Both the position numbers and the translations under genes were made by a program. From NCBI RefSeq assembly GCF_949628215.1, contig NC_134311.1, forward strand, positions 56,466,205-56,530,204: a stretch of DNA of 64,000 nt, read 5' to 3'. The notes under the pieces were generated by a model. That model was not told where the DNA came from. It did not search any database and saw only the letters and a program-made list of their open reading frames with translations. Numbering within the stretch: the stretch's first letter is position 1; each line of letters opens with the position of its first letter. This DNA is from Phalacrocorax aristotelis. Lineage: Eukaryota; Chordata; Aves; Suliformes; Phalacrocoracidae. Shown here in pieces: positions 23,453 through 38,400 of the stretch.

Positions 23453-26400
23453 CTAGAAATAAAAACAGAAAGACAGAAGTTTAACAAATGATCAGTTTAA
23501 CACCAGACAGAACACTGGTAGCAATGGTTACACATGTAGTAATGGTTCTTATGGTCACAGCTCCTTCCTACGTACCTTCCTTTACTGATTGTTCCCTAGT
23601 ATATACCATGCAGTGTTTTACCTAACTTTGGAGCTATCCTGTGTTTTTTCTTGTGAAAGGCTTATTTCATACGATAATTGTCTAGTTCCTAATTTTAATC
23701 TCTGTATTCCGTCTACATCCTTTGTTTTCACAGATTATTGCTAGGTATACAGAGCTCACAAAACATTTGAGCATCTCTACCTACTGTTTGTAGCTGCACT
23801 TTTAAAATACTTAGGAATGTTTACATCCACATTAGATTTTGTTTTAGCTAGCCCTCATTCAGCTTCATTTAGTCATTTATCATAAGCAATTTTGCCTTTT
23901 TACCTTGGGACCTAGTAGAAGAATAATACTACCAGTTCAGTAAACTGCTTTCATAATGAAGGCGTTCTGGAGCCAGCCCCAAAGAAATGTGCACCCGTGG
24001 CCAGTGCACAGGTAACACTGGGGTCTCCCCGTCTTCCTAAAGACTAGATGCTTTGCCCATCTGATCGTGTCTCATATTCATTGTTTTCTGTCCTATGAGG
24101 ACCAGTTTTTATCTAAGCAGTGAAAGGCTTAATTAAGGGAGTTAGAAGTCACCCTGCACACATGATGTGTCTTTGCACAAAGATGAGAGATTTAATCAAA
24201 ATGCCTAACCTGCTAGTGGCTATGGCACTCTTCTACAGTCCCTGCTATAAAAATCACAGAGAGGTAAAAACAGATCTCCCTCCTACAAGGTATGTAGGAA
24301 GGAGCTGAACATCAGGGCAGCTCATAGGTATCAAAGTTTGCTGTTTTCTTTAAAATTTTACTCAGAAGAACAGGAAGAATGATGAAAAGTAGTTTTTGCT
24401 TGAACACAACCAGTTTACCCAGAAAATGAATACAGCCTTCTAGACCCCATAAATCTTACCGATTAATTTGTCCTGCACTGTAAAACCCTTTATTCAACCT
24501 GGCACCTTGACAAAAATATCTGGGAAAGGTGCTGTCACCTTCTAGAAGTGGGCTAGGAGTTGTGCTTTTTATGTATGGTGCTAGTTCATCCATTAGATAC
24601 CCTCTAATTCCCAAATTTCTATGAAGTAAAATAGAAAATAGTCCTCTTTTCTTCCCTGTGCTAAGAGATTACCAATAACAGCTGTAATGACTTGTTCACA
24701 TCATCTTCGATTCAGTTAGACTAGCCCATTCTGCAGTACGTTAGGTTTCCTGAATCGTTTTCTTTAAAGAAATTCAGCCAGATGCAAGAAAACTTCCTCA
24801 CTGAGAAAGAAAAGCTGGGTCCTAGCTAGTAAGCAGTTAATATACACAAAATGCAACAGCCATCATCCGACAGTCTAAAATTAATGCCTATGAATGCCAG
24901 ACATTTCACAAAAGAAAGTCCTTCCTCCAGCATTTTTCCAATGATGACACAACACCATGGGCATGAATGAACTAAATGTCATTATTCCTTGGGGCAGCAA
25001 AATCCATTAGCGAGTGATATCCATTCTCTGTGAAGGGATTTCATCACTGCTTACATTTAAGAACCAATGACACATTTTATGCACTGTTTCCTGGCTGATT
25101 GGCCAAACTACATTAAGTACAAATTATTGCTTTATCTTGGACAGACCTGGGTAAGCTGTGTTTTCATCCTGCTGAGCCCTGCAGCCATTTCAGGCTAAAC
25201 ACCACCAGTTCCTTCTCCCCTATTCATCACTAGTTTCCTGTTCTGTGTAACCAGCTTGACCACACTATGTATTTTCCTGACTGTACATTGGCATGGGCTG
25301 GTTGCCATATTCTCTTAAAGATCACAAGCCCTTTGGTAGTTAAAAAATCACCATCACCAAATTAAAAATCCAGATCTGAAATGCCAATGTAGTTGCTGCC
25401 AGCAAGGAAGTTTTTAAAATTTGCCACTCCATCACTCCCGAACCTAGACTGCCTGTGTCTAACAGCAAAATGGCTTATGGCTGAGTCACAAGCAGGACTA
25501 AGAAGCTACATCCATCTCTTTTTAGCAAATCTAGAGCACTGAAGAACTCCCAAAAACTACTGGTTCATGGTAAGCATGCCCCAAGCTGAAAAGGTGTTAC
25601 CCAAATCTCAGCCCCCCAAGAGCCTGCAGTACTGCTGCCCTGTGTAGTGATCAGGACTTTACTGAACTAAAACTTAAAAGGGCTTAAAAGATTTCTGGAT
25701 AAATACTGACTACAGCCCATAATTTAATAAACTACAGCTGTTTGCTCACAGATGCAGACAATTTGGAGTAAAGTCTTAACTATGGGCTTGAATATGGTCA
25801 GAGTCTCACCTGATTTTTCCTTCAGATAGCTAACTGAATCTTATACTGGCCTAGCATAATAAAAGAAAAAAAACCTAAAGTAATTTTTCACTACTGAATC
25901 TAGCTTCTACTACTCCATTTCAGTGCAGACAGAAAGCTGCTCAGGACATGCTCCTCTTCTCACTATCACTAATATTTATCATCATCTCTCATTTCATTAA
26001 TACCTGGTTCCTACTTGCTAGGAAAAGTGAATAAATATGATTCAATTAAGCCAATTCAACATAGCTACAACAGAAACAGCACTCCTCGGATTTCATGCTG
26101 ACTAACAGCAAGCGGAGAGGCACAGAGTCGTCATATATTAAGCTTGAAGCTCCAATACCCAGAGCAATGGCTGAGCTGCAGGGTACAGAGATCTCTTCCT
26201 GACTCTCCTTACCTGCCCATAAAGGGCTGCTCTAGATCAAGAGCAGCTTTTGCCTCCTGCTTCCCAGTAACTGTAAGACGCAGTCACAGACTACAGAGCT
26301 CATCTCAGTAACTCCTGCAGCTTCAGCAAAATAGGAGATGCTTTACCACCCACCAACAGAGCGAACCATGGGCTAACACAGAAGCCAGCAATCCGAAGTA

Positions 26401-29400
26401 CTTAACTGTCCACCTACCTGTAAACCAGAGAGAGCAGCAGCTGCCAGGGACACCTGAAAAAAAACTACCTCTGTGCTCCTGGGAACGTGGATGCAGAGGG
26501 AGGGGAAGGACAAACACCCATTTGGAAAGAACAAGTTAAGATATAGCAGGCGTAGCAAAGGCAGGATAGGTTGTGATGCTGCTGGGAAAGTCATGGTCGG
26601 CTTTTAAAAAGGCAAAACGGTTAAATGCAATACGAATAGCTCGGCAGTCTCTGTACTCTTCCACCTTTGACCTAAGGAGCACTCCACAACCATTTTATGC
26701 AACACGAAAAAGCCAGAGGGCTGTTTCTACAGCTCGCAGCGTAGCCTTGATCTACAACTAACACACGTGGCAAGCAGCTGCAGCTGAGCAAAAACCACTT
26801 ACAGGCCAGTCTGTGGCAAGACGATCCACAAGGGGGAAAAGCATGGTAAATTCTCAGCATTGATTTCTCATACCACTGTCCACAGTGCAGAGCCTGGCCA
26901 AGCCCATTACATCTCTTTGCTTCTTTGACAGAAGTTTAAGCTTAACTGCTTATTTCCCTCCCTTTCTGTAGCTGCTGCTCAGTCCCTGGGGCTCGCCTGC
27001 CTGCAGCGCTCTTATTTAGGTTATTTCTTTGCATTACCACTGAGCCTGGCAGCTCTGCTCACAGTTTCTGCCTACAATAGCTGCAGCCTGCTTTTCAGAC
27101 AAGACACACGGACATGGAGTACACGGCCCAAGTGAGGCAACCCTGAACAGCATGCTGGCAATAGCTTCATCAAATCCACAGCCTGCTGGTTACCAAGTTT
27201 TTATTTTACAGACTCTGCAAACAGTCTCAAAAAAATTTTGAAGGAAGATAGACTGATTTTCAGTTGCTTGTGGACAGCACAAAGCAGCATGGTGGCTAAT
27301 GGTTTTGTTTTCTGAAGAGTCCTTGGGGAGAAGGCAGAGGAGGGCACTGGATGGGCTGCACAGGTCCAGGAGCAAAGTCTCTTGCCAGTGAATGAAACAT
27401 GGTGAGCATGGCCTGCAGCTTACAAGGGGCTGGAAAGGGGAGACAAGCACCTTATCCCTGGCATTCATTTATACTCACAGTGCACAGGGACACAAGACCA
27501 GCCCCCAGTACAATCTACAGATTTGTGTATAAATGTTGCTCTCTGGATTAATTAACTATTAAAATTCTCAGGTTTCTTTAATTTGATTCAGTTATTCTTA
27601 CATTTGACTCACTCAAATATAACTTCTGTATTTAATCTGTATTGTGTGGCTTCCCAAGCTATTTAATGCTGTAAATTAAGATTAAAGCACTTAAACTTTT
27701 GTTAGCCATAGAAGTACAAAGCTCAGTTTTGTGTTGTATAACTTTGTCATCATAACCTGATAAAGCAACAATTATCTCCCGTCAACAGTTTGCCTTGAGA
27801 CGTATCTGGCAGGAGGACAGTAAATATTAATGATAGAGATTTCTTTTTCTTAATAAACTGCTCTTGCCCAGTGTCTTTGAAGAGAAGCCAATCTTCAAGA
27901 GAAAGAACGGAGAACAAAAATGGAGTGCTGTCTGAAAAAAATCATTTCTGCAACAAACCCTTTCAGTTCTTTGTGCTGACATACAATAAATGAGAGTTCC
28001 AATTCACAGCCAATCTACCTGTGGAATTATTGCTGTTTGCTCCCCCTGCTGGGAGAAACAAATTCATTCTGAAAATATTACATGCCAGGCCCGCACAGCT
28101 CAGGCTTGCTCAGTTCTAGATTTAACTCCCTCTCTGAGCACAGCTGCACTGCTGAGAGTGCAGCTTCTGCTGTATGCATACTCCTGTTCCTTCTTCTTAA
28201 TTAGTTCTATCCCACTTCTTTTAATCAGTATGATAATTTTTCATAATTACATTTTCCTTTTTGTTAGTTGTTGCCAACTCTCAGTCACCTTTCCTCTTAG
28301 GATTCCTTAAAACAGAGAGGCACATAATGCTGCCAGATGCCTAGGAATACAACAGAAAACTATTTAAATTACTTTTTTATCCAGAGACCTCATCTAAAAC
28401 TCTTTGGTGTAAGTCTGTCAGCAGAGAACATCTTCACATCTTTCACTAAAGGCAATTTGCCCACATAACACTTTATTATCAATACCTAATTACCTGCCTT
28501 CAAAAAGAACTCTTAAGAAATACAGAATTTAGATGAGATTTAGATTTTATTGGGATTATTAGACTAAAATTTGTTTCCTGTTTACAACACAGACAACCTA
28601 TTAAAGATCAGTCATTCTATATTCAAAAGATGTAAAAGCAGCTCCTTCCTCCTAAAACACCAAAGCAAAACATTACAGCATACGGTGAAATATCAATATA
28701 AATACAGCAGACTGCACTGCTGTGCAACAGTGTCTCTGAAGACAGTTCAGTAATGCTTTTTCTATAGGAGAAGCTTTTTTGTATTTGTCTACCAAGAACT
28801 TTTCCCCTTTTAAGGACCTGGAACTGCAGCAAGCAATTGCTCCTCCTGGTCCTTACACACTACAGTAGCGCTGCGAGGCTAACGTAGTGGTAAGCCAACA
28901 GTCCTGTTTATCGTTATGGGTATTTGAATGTCACCTTATGTACTGGGGTCAGATCTGAGTAAAAGTTTTTTCATTCCATCCTTGGAAGCAACCCTTGAGA
29001 CAGGGGTTAGGCAGATGCTTGTTTAGCTAAGTGAAGGCATGCTATTTAGTTTTGACAGTCTCCTGTGCAGCTGCTGTTGTGCCTTATTAAAAAACAGCAT
29101 ATACGAACAAAGCCAATTTCCATTGCAAAGCCTGAAACTATCTTCTCATTTCCTAGCAAAATAGCAAAAAAGCTTTTAAATGCTTCTGAAGAAACAGGAA
29201 ATTAAGCAGCTGTGATCAATGAGGTGGCACTTCAACGGGCTCCCATGGAGCAGCACAACAGAGCAACAACATTTTAAGAGGAAGAGAAAAAGGGTAAAGG
29301 CAGGGAGGGATTAGCCTTGCACAATACACGCAGGCAGCGCAGGCGGGTCGCTTCCTCAGTGGCAGTGATCCCGATCATTCTCATCTTCTACACAACCACA

Positions 29401-32400
29401 GGAGATTAAAGCTCAGCCCAAGGGCATTGCACCAGCCAGGCAAAATAACCCTGCCGTTATTGCTCATATTTCCAAATGTGTCAATATGCTACCTGATTAC
29501 CTGAACAATTTAACGTGTAAAATATTTGTACAGACGTACTATGCTAGCTTAACCCAAGGAGGTTTCACGTACGCAAACATGCCCTGACAAACTCCTACCC
29601 AGCAGGAATACTAACTACCAGGTCGCCATTTGTGTGCTTTTGAACGCTTCATCCACTGACAGACAACTGAAGCAAAGGCCTCCTACACAGACACCTTCAG
29701 CCCTGTGAAATGATTCAGTAATCCCATTTTAATCAGATGAGAACCAACAAATGGGTTTAGGCCAGCTGGAAGGGCGGTCTCAGCACTCCACACTTGCTAT
29801 TGGAAAAGGGTGAGGGTAGGGCCAAGATGCTGAAGGGAGCGCCAGTTACGGTACCCACAGCACAGGGCCCCAGACCTACCTTGGCAGCTGCTCTCCTTCT
29901 CCTTAGATGACTGCCAGACCCACTGAATGCAAGCAGCTGACCAGAGGCAAAAAGGTCTTTGCCCAAAAAGAAAGGGGAGACTCTACAAGCCCTAGTGCCT
30001 TAGAGTCGGCCTCAGGCCCACTTGGAAACACTGCACAATAAACAAAAAAAAAATTAATAACATTAAGAAGATCAATGCTTTAAAAAGCCTACCTGGACAT
30101 CACACTCCATGCAGGTTCAAAGGAGCAGATTTGGGATAAATTGGAAGCCTGGCTGTTGAGGGTGGGGAAGGTTGCCAGCGGGCAATGCACCAAGGCAAGG
30201 TCCATGCCTCCATACCTGCAGTCACTGTAGAGGACTACAGCCATAAACAGATTTCCATGTACCTCAGATACCCTAGGCTCAGGCAGGAGAATTAATTGTT
30301 TAAAACTATAACCAGGTGATGGCTCAAAACCTGCACAATTTTTTTTTTTCTCTTTAAAATTGTCTCAAGGTCATATAAGGGCAAGCAGTTACCAGAAGAA
30401 AAAGTAGTTCCCTAACTACTGCCTTCCCCGAGCTGAGGAAGAGGCTAAGTTCCCTACTCTTTCAACAGTAAATTAACAACACATTTGCTCATGCATCTTT
30501 TCCCATTTATTAAGTGAATCAAAGATGCTCATTCATAATCAAACCTATACAAATGTACGTAGACTTTTGATGGTGTTACTGATGTTGGCGTGTGGAAATA
30601 GGTACAGGAATAGTGTAGGGGGCACTGGTGGGAGACCTATCAAATATATTTTGCTACCCACAGAAAAAGCAAAAAATAAGTCAGTTTGTCAGCTTGATGT
30701 AGGTTGCTTTGGCAGAATGCTTTGGCATCATATATGGGGGATATGGAGTTTGGTTTTTTTGATACTGGTGTGATCTAACCTCCTGGACTCCTCTGTAACA
30801 AAACTAGAGCCTGCAGATTCCTATTTTTAGGAGAGGAGAGGGCAAATTCACCATTAGCTTTTAATAACTTTCATATATGTGGTAAGAGTACTCATTAGTT
30901 GGGGGGAAAGGAAACGCAGAGACTCGAAGTAAGATCAGTCCCAAGCCCTGAAATGGCACCGCTGCCTCTTTGCTGGCTGTCAGCCATGTAGAGTCATGTC
31001 AACACACTATGGGGCTCCCATGCAGCGGATGCTAACCCTGCAATTAAGTCAAGGTAAAGCACCTTATAGGCAAAAACCCAAATGTCTACAAGTTTTCAGC
31101 AATACAGAGGTAACCAAAGACTGCTGCACTTGCAGGGCCACTACTCAGGCACAGTTGCAAGGGCTGGTCACCTCTCATATTTTACCTTAAAAGCCAAGGA
31201 AGCACTGAGTGTTTCTAATCCAGGTCAGCGCAGTTAAAAGGCTTGAAGCTGCTAAATGAGAAACTCAGTTGTGGATGGTAAATTTGGGAGGTTCCTGAGT
31301 CAAGGAAGGAAATATGAGGCCATGTCAATTACTCCATCCATGAAAGAAGCAGAGAAGACCCAGTATGTTTCACACCACTCAGCATAACCTTTTCCACTGC
31401 CATTTGGCCAGTAAGCACCATGCCCAAACCATATTCGCTTATGCTGAATCAGGAGAAAGGGAATGAAAACCACCACCTCCCGACTACAGCTCGGGCCCAA
31501 AGAAACAACCAGGCTTGGCTTAAGTAAAGAGGTAAAAGGGCTGCAGGCCATCTTTTTCATGGCATTACATTTCCTCAATACTGATCCTGCAGCACAAACA
31601 AGACCTCAGGGGTACAGGGGGGAGGAGGTGCAGAGGCACTAAGGCTCACTGAGAAGAAAAAGGTGAAAGGGGATGCAGGAAGGGGAGAATTTTGGGTGGC
31701 TTCATGGATTGTACAGCAGCAGAGTGCAGGTCAACTGTGTTGGGGAAGGAAGCAGAACTCAAAACCACCAATTTCCTTCACCACTGCACCAGACACACTG
31801 AAGACAGGAGCTAAGCATAAGTTAGCCCCCTCCATCTTGAAAGAGCTGCTTTAATCTTTTTTCTTGCATTTGAATGAAAACACAGGATTTGTCAAGTTTA
31901 AATATTCTCCTAATGTTTGCATCCTATATACAAACAGCAGCATCAGTCTTGGTTCTGAGGCCTGGAAGCAAAAATCCGATGGAAAGGGAGCTCTGCTACT
32001 CTTCCACAATCCCCTGGCCTCTATCACCCCACATTGCTGGGGGTGTGTGTGTAAAAAAGTTCTCAGTGTCTCACCTACACCGGTAAAGCTGACGGACCTC
32101 AGTGTGCACATGTGCCACAGTAAAACATTTCTCAGTGGGTAGCGTGAGAGTCTTACACTGAGCACCATTTGACAGAAGAGATTTATGCTTGCTGAGAAAA
32201 TCAGCTGCCAAACTTGATCACTGACAACCTGAATTTTTTGTTTATTTTTCTTATTCTATTTACAATCTGCTGCATCTCTACTGGTTTCCACATGCCCACC
32301 TTGGTAGCACCGGAGATGAGCCAACCACCAAATCTAACAAAACACTGAAATCTTCACTTTATTCCTTTGAAGTTACTAATACTCTCCCTCAGGCTCAATA

Positions 32401-35400
32401 GCAATTTAGCACTTGAACTCAATTTTCCTCCCCTGGCATATTCTAACACAGCAGTCCCCTCCACCTGAACTTTCAGCAGCCAAGTGTGTATTAGACATCA
32501 TGCTGGCATTCAGCCATATAGGTTACAGGAAGCACCATACCACAGACAGCGAAAGCAGTTCAGACTGTCAGGATCTCCATTAGAAATCCCCCCCCCCCCT
32601 TTTTTTTTTTTTAATTTCGTCCCACCCCAAGAATTCAGAATTCTGGCATCAGAAAAGAAAAACTCTGAGCTGAATCCAAGAGGAAATATGCTTTTGAAAA
32701 ATGCATGCTCTGCATTTTAGAAAGACAAACAAGAAGCTTCCTTGCTTTTGAGGGCAAAACCACTCTTGCTCTGCTCTCCTGCTGCCTGGGCTCCTCGGCC
32801 AAGCAACAGCTTTCATTACCCACATGCAGCAATGTAAGCTCACAAGGTGCTTTCTTCCTTGCTCACCAGCTTGGCTCTTTCTCAGACAAAATAATGCTTT
32901 TTTACAGCATACTGTTGCCTAGAAAAGTCCTGGTTGACCTCCCACTTCTTCCTCTGCAACTCCCAATGGCCTCTTTACCTTCCAGCATCCAGGAGTGTGC
33001 AGCCACATGGCCCCACATACCACAAGCCCACCCAGCGCAGCTGGATCCTACTTCATACCCCCACAAGCAGCTCCAGATCCTCTTCCCATTCTTCAGATGG
33101 TTCCCATCATGTTCTGCTCAGGCCATCTTCCTAATCACCCAGCCTCCCAAATGGAAATGATGACCAGTAAGTGTTGCACTAAGAAATAGTTCAGTGTGTT
33201 AGAGATGTAAACCAAACTCTTCCAGCAGTAAATACCGACTGTTACAGATGCAGCCGACTTCAAACTGGGTTTCACCTTTTCATTACTGAAAACTTTTGAG
33301 AACTTCCCTTGCATTTGAGGGCAAAGCTGCACTTCTAGAACTGAACTATTGCCCAGGTACTGCAGTAGTTTCTGATGGAGGCACCCCCCAAGACACCACA
33401 GCAGGGTACAGGGGAAGACATAAACAGTAATAAAAGGGAAAAAATAAGAAATCATGGAAAGGACAGAAGAATGAATGCAGGAGACCTTCTGAGATACCTG
33501 AAAAGATGAAAGTACCACGGAAGAGACTTCACTGCTTGGGACTGAGCAGGACAAGCACCATGGGAAAAAAACATCCTCCCAGAACAAAGCAAGGGTACAG
33601 GAGGACATGCTTGGCAGGAATAAAGTAGGGTGAAATGTTAAGGAAACCTCAATCACTGGGTGATTAGAGGAGAATACTAAAGCAGGACCCTGGAAGGGAA
33701 CAAGTCAAGTCACCCCCCAGCAGTGCTGGAGGAGAAACTGTTCAGGTGAGGGAGGGAAGCCCAAACCTGCAGCATCTGGGCACAAGCAGAGAGACAAAGT
33801 GGCCAGGGGAACCTAATGCTCCCAGGCCACCTGCAGCACCCTTTGAAGACACAAACCTCTGCTTTATCTGACTGGATGTATATCTGCTAAAGGCATAATT
33901 GCCAGTGGCTCAGCCTGCTAAGCTACATGACAGCAAAATGCAGCCATGCATTCACCTGACCAAACCGGAGACACCCCTTGCTGCACGGCTGGGACACATC
34001 TGGTCCCCTGACTGATGCAACCTAATTTTTACATGCTTTTTTTTTTCATGCTTCTGTCAGAAACTGTTTAGTCAAGCCCTGTTTGAGCTAGGAGACAGTG
34101 GACCATGAAGGGAGAAAGTGGTGAGAAGGGGTTGATGTGCAGGAGGCCTCCCAGATGAGGCCATCAGCACTCTGGAAAGGCTTTAGAGAAGAGGAGCTAT
34201 TTTATCCCCTTCTGGTAAACCTGCCTGGCAACGCAACCCCGCTCCGGCACAACAAAGCAGGAGTAACAGAAACTGAACTTCCAACTCAAGCTGCCTTCCT
34301 GACATGCCAGCACCCTTTCCCCTCTGCTCTCCCCCAACCCTTCCCACAAGGAAACACAGGGACCTGCTCAAATTTTGCAGCTGAAATAATATATGGACTG
34401 CTAATCAAGCTTCTTACTCCTGGCACATGGTCAGGGTGTTGCTGGTGGGTTGGGGCTCACCCGCACGTCAGGGAGCTGCCAGCTGTGGGGAAGGGGCTGT
34501 GCCTGCCCAGCCACGATACTGGGGGGCAGCTCTGCCCAGCTGTGCCCTTAGAGGTTTTTTAAAAAAACAAAAGCCAAGAAAGTTGTTGATGATGGACTTC
34601 ATAAAGGAAATTGTGTCAGAGACGGAAGCTGAACCTGTGTTTGGCTCTGTCCTAAGCTCCCTACTCCTTCCTTTAAGGACATGTTATGTTTAGGTTATAT
34701 TACTTAGCACCAAAGTGAAGTACCCAAGCCCAAATAAGGCTTGTAAACATATAAGCAACTATCCTATATCTACAACAAGATATGTCAATAGGGCATCACC
34801 ATTTATTTATTTCCTATAACTTGATGATTTCTGTGAAAATTTACTTTGAATTGGTTGTCATCAATTACAATATAATTACGTGCTGCCTCTTCTAGGCTCT
34901 GCATTTCAAGTGATTCACAGAGTGCAGAAAGAGAACGCTTTCCCCAAAAAGACATTCAAATGAAAGTCTGCCTGGTCTTCTTGCTGCTGGGTAGTAATTA
35001 TCTGTTTAATTACACAGCTCCATTCTTTGCACTCTCTATTGCAGAAAAAAGATGCTTTTCCAGATGAAAGGATCTTCAAACATCTCCAAAACCAGGGCCA
35101 CTGATTACTGTTTCTACAGCTCCAGAATGAAAGGCACATCAGTTTGAAAATAAATGGTAGAAGGTCTCGCTCTATAAAAAAGGAATTATAGGAGTTGAAA
35201 CAAGAACCATATTTTCTTCCTTTTTGGCTTTGTATTTCTAATTCTCTGCCACAAAAAACCCCACCAAACTCTCTATGGACCAGATATGTGTATGGTTCCT
35301 TCCCACTGGCCTAAATTAGGGTTTGCACATTTGTCCACGGGCCATAACAGAAGAGACATTGCTTTCTGTTCTGTAATTTCACCATAGGCATCATCCAGGT

Positions 35401-38400
35401 CACAACCAATGTTGCTAGACTGAAAAGATACATCTAATGCCTGTTACTGCTTTTTCATTATGAATTCCAGGAATAAATTAACTTGTTGTATGTTTTTAAT
35501 TATATTAAATCTCCACTGCAAAGAGATAGAGATTTTAAATGAGATTAACTTTGCAAGACCCTGAGTTCCTGTAGATGACTCTACCATGAGTGCATCTCGT
35601 TGAAAATGAGATGTTTGACCTACTTGCAAATATTGGACTGATACAGGCTGATAAAAAAAGTATTTTGTTAATTCTTCTCCTACGCTTATTGAAAACATAA
35701 TTTTTCACATTTGAAAGAATGATTTTACACTTAAGATGATTAGGGCAGGGTTATATCTTGTTCTCTGGTCAGGGCATTAGTCTAGCTATCTCAATCCCTG
35801 TATGGATTAACCATGTCAACAACTGTCCTTCTTGAACTTGCTTAAGCGTTTTCCAAAGCTCAGGAACTGAGAAAGTTGAAATTAACCGCTGTGAACAGTC
35901 ATAAGGAAAATAATTTCAACTAAGTAAGCAGATGCTGTAATGCTAACGGCACAAAAGTAGCAGTGGACCCAATAAAACTAATCTTGACAAAACAAGTCAC
36001 TAGCCACAAGACGCCTGGCTGCAAATACTGGCAGGCATACTTCTCATAGCAACAGTTTCAGTAATGTGATCTGTCTGTTACCTGGTTTCATGCTGCGTCA
36101 TTTATCTCAACTGTAAGAAGGGAAGTACTTCTATCCTTAGTACAGCTCAGAAAGGGCTGACCTATCCCCTAACATGTAAGAAATGTTTTGTTGACCGTAT
36201 CCCTCAATTCTTGAGGCCACAAGTCCCATTACATGTACAGCTGGTTTGATAATAAAACATAAAACTGTTTATGCACGTATTTTCTCACATATATGGTCTT
36301 CAGAACAGTATTCTAAGATACTAGAACCTACTTCCTGCTAATCTTGATGTTATACTAGATATTTTGAGATGGTATCAGAGTTGTAAATAAAGTTATCTTT
36401 TCAACAGACCCAAGTCTGAAATGCCAAACATCGACTTATGCTACTAACCAATCTCTCCCATACAAATACCCCTCCAACGGAAAAGTAGTAATTTCATCTC
36501 CTGATAAACAGGTTTCATGGATTATTTCTAAGTGCAGGGTAAGAAAGCAAGTAGCTAAAACCTTCCCCTGGCTTAATCTGCACTGCAGAGCTGCTTCCTT
36601 GTCACACTGGTTCTGGCAAATCCCATAAACCAGGAGTGACTACAGCAAAACCTGTAATTTTTATCTAAAGGACATTCATCTACTAATTGTATGCGATCAA
36701 GTAAACAGAAACATCTTGAGCTAACTTAGGGATCTACTTCTGCCCCAGAAGCACAAACCTGATGTTGTGGGTAACATGAAAGAAGCAGTACACTTTTATA
36801 CTGAAGGTGCATGAAGTGGAGGATGGTGAAAGCCACTGTGCTACCACTTCAGGAGCTAGAGTCAGCTAGTCCCTGGCCCATATCACTGGCTCTGGAGGAC
36901 TGCAGCAGGCAGCAAATTCAGCTTTTTGCCTAATTCCACATGTGTGTTGAGAGTAAGATTAATTTAGGTCTCAACTAAGCGAATTAAACAACCAGCTTCA
37001 TGAAAGTATGAACACCTACCATTATACCTCCTGTCTAGGTACAGCCACCACAGATGTGTTTGGCCACCTCAGTGGAGGTGAGGAGGAGAGAAGCCAGGTT
37101 CATGTTCTGAGTAAACAAGTTAAAACTCTTGATTTTTGTTGTAACAAAAACATTTTATGAATTGAAAACATCTGCTTAAGAGCACCACCAAGAGGGAAAG
37201 AGGAGGTGGCCCTGCTCATTCCCTCTCTCCTCAAAGGTTTCTGAGGGCTGTCAGAGGTAGGGCAGAAGACCCCTCTCCTCCTCCAGACAACCACACACAC
37301 ATAGCACAAAAGATAAAATCCTGTGTCTGGGACAGGTTCTCCCCACAGCTTGCTGGAGAGTACAGAAAGCCAAATACTAAGTAGGGATATCCAGTGTTGG
37401 TTTACTAACAGCCATTTAATCTGTAAAATCCACAGATTTAAGCAGAAACACCCGATCTCTAGAACCAATTCATCTTTTCAGGCAAAGCACAGCTGATATT
37501 TCAACAGTGGAAAGGTAAGCTCACTGGGCTGTGTAACTGCAGCTGAACAATAAGCTGGCTAAAGGATGGGTTTGTCATAAGGTATCACTTGCCAAACTCA
37601 CAGCCTCGAAAGAGGCTGCTTGGCATGAAACACTGGAGAACTGGGTGTGCGACTGCAGGCTGTTCTTATCCCAGGGATGGTATTTACTCTCACCACAGTC
37701 ATGAAGCCTCTGAGGGACTGAGAGAACTGCCTTCGGTCCATGGAAAAATTACTTAAGTAGTGAGAGAGAGATAGACGGCCTTAACATATTAACTTTGCTC
37801 TCTGCTGGTAACAAAGGAGAGCAGTTTTTCTTACTGAAAGAAATTCAAACAGAGGGAAAAAAATGGAATATCAAACAAAAGCAACACTGGTCAGTTCATT
37901 TTGGCACACATCAGGCTGCAATTCTGCTGCCAATGTCAATGTATTACATGCTGTGTAGCCATAAATTTCAGTTGTGTTTGAAAAAAACACCAGCATATAG
38001 AATTGCTTTGGGTCTGCCTAATGCAGTCTGTCTGTAGACAGGACAGAATTGCCACATTTCTTCAGCTGAATGGCCCCAAAATGAAAATCTTTAGTTGCTC
38101 TCAAAGTACACGTACCTGCAATCCCTTGTAGCAGTCCACAGACATTAAAAATGCTTTTCTTCATAATACTCTGCACACACATAGTAAAGACAGACACAAA
38201 TGCCACGGCACAGAGAATCATGATTCCCACAGCTAGGAAAATAGCGGTTGCCTGCCAGAACCCACTGGCAATCTCATTGAAGTTTTCGGCGTAAGGACCA
38301 CAAAGCGTGTCTCGTCTAGAAAGCTGCATGTGGGATATTCTGGTGCAGCGCCCATAGATGCCCAGCGTCGGATGGTAAGGCTCCTGTGACCCCCCTGTTC

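Noticed and set aside
34137..34562. 141-codon open frame on the + strand within the LHFPL2 intron
   Set aside because: It overlaps other open frames on both strands, has no recognisable domain and no splice or promoter context, and the local sequence is relatively GC-rich, which makes stops rarer.
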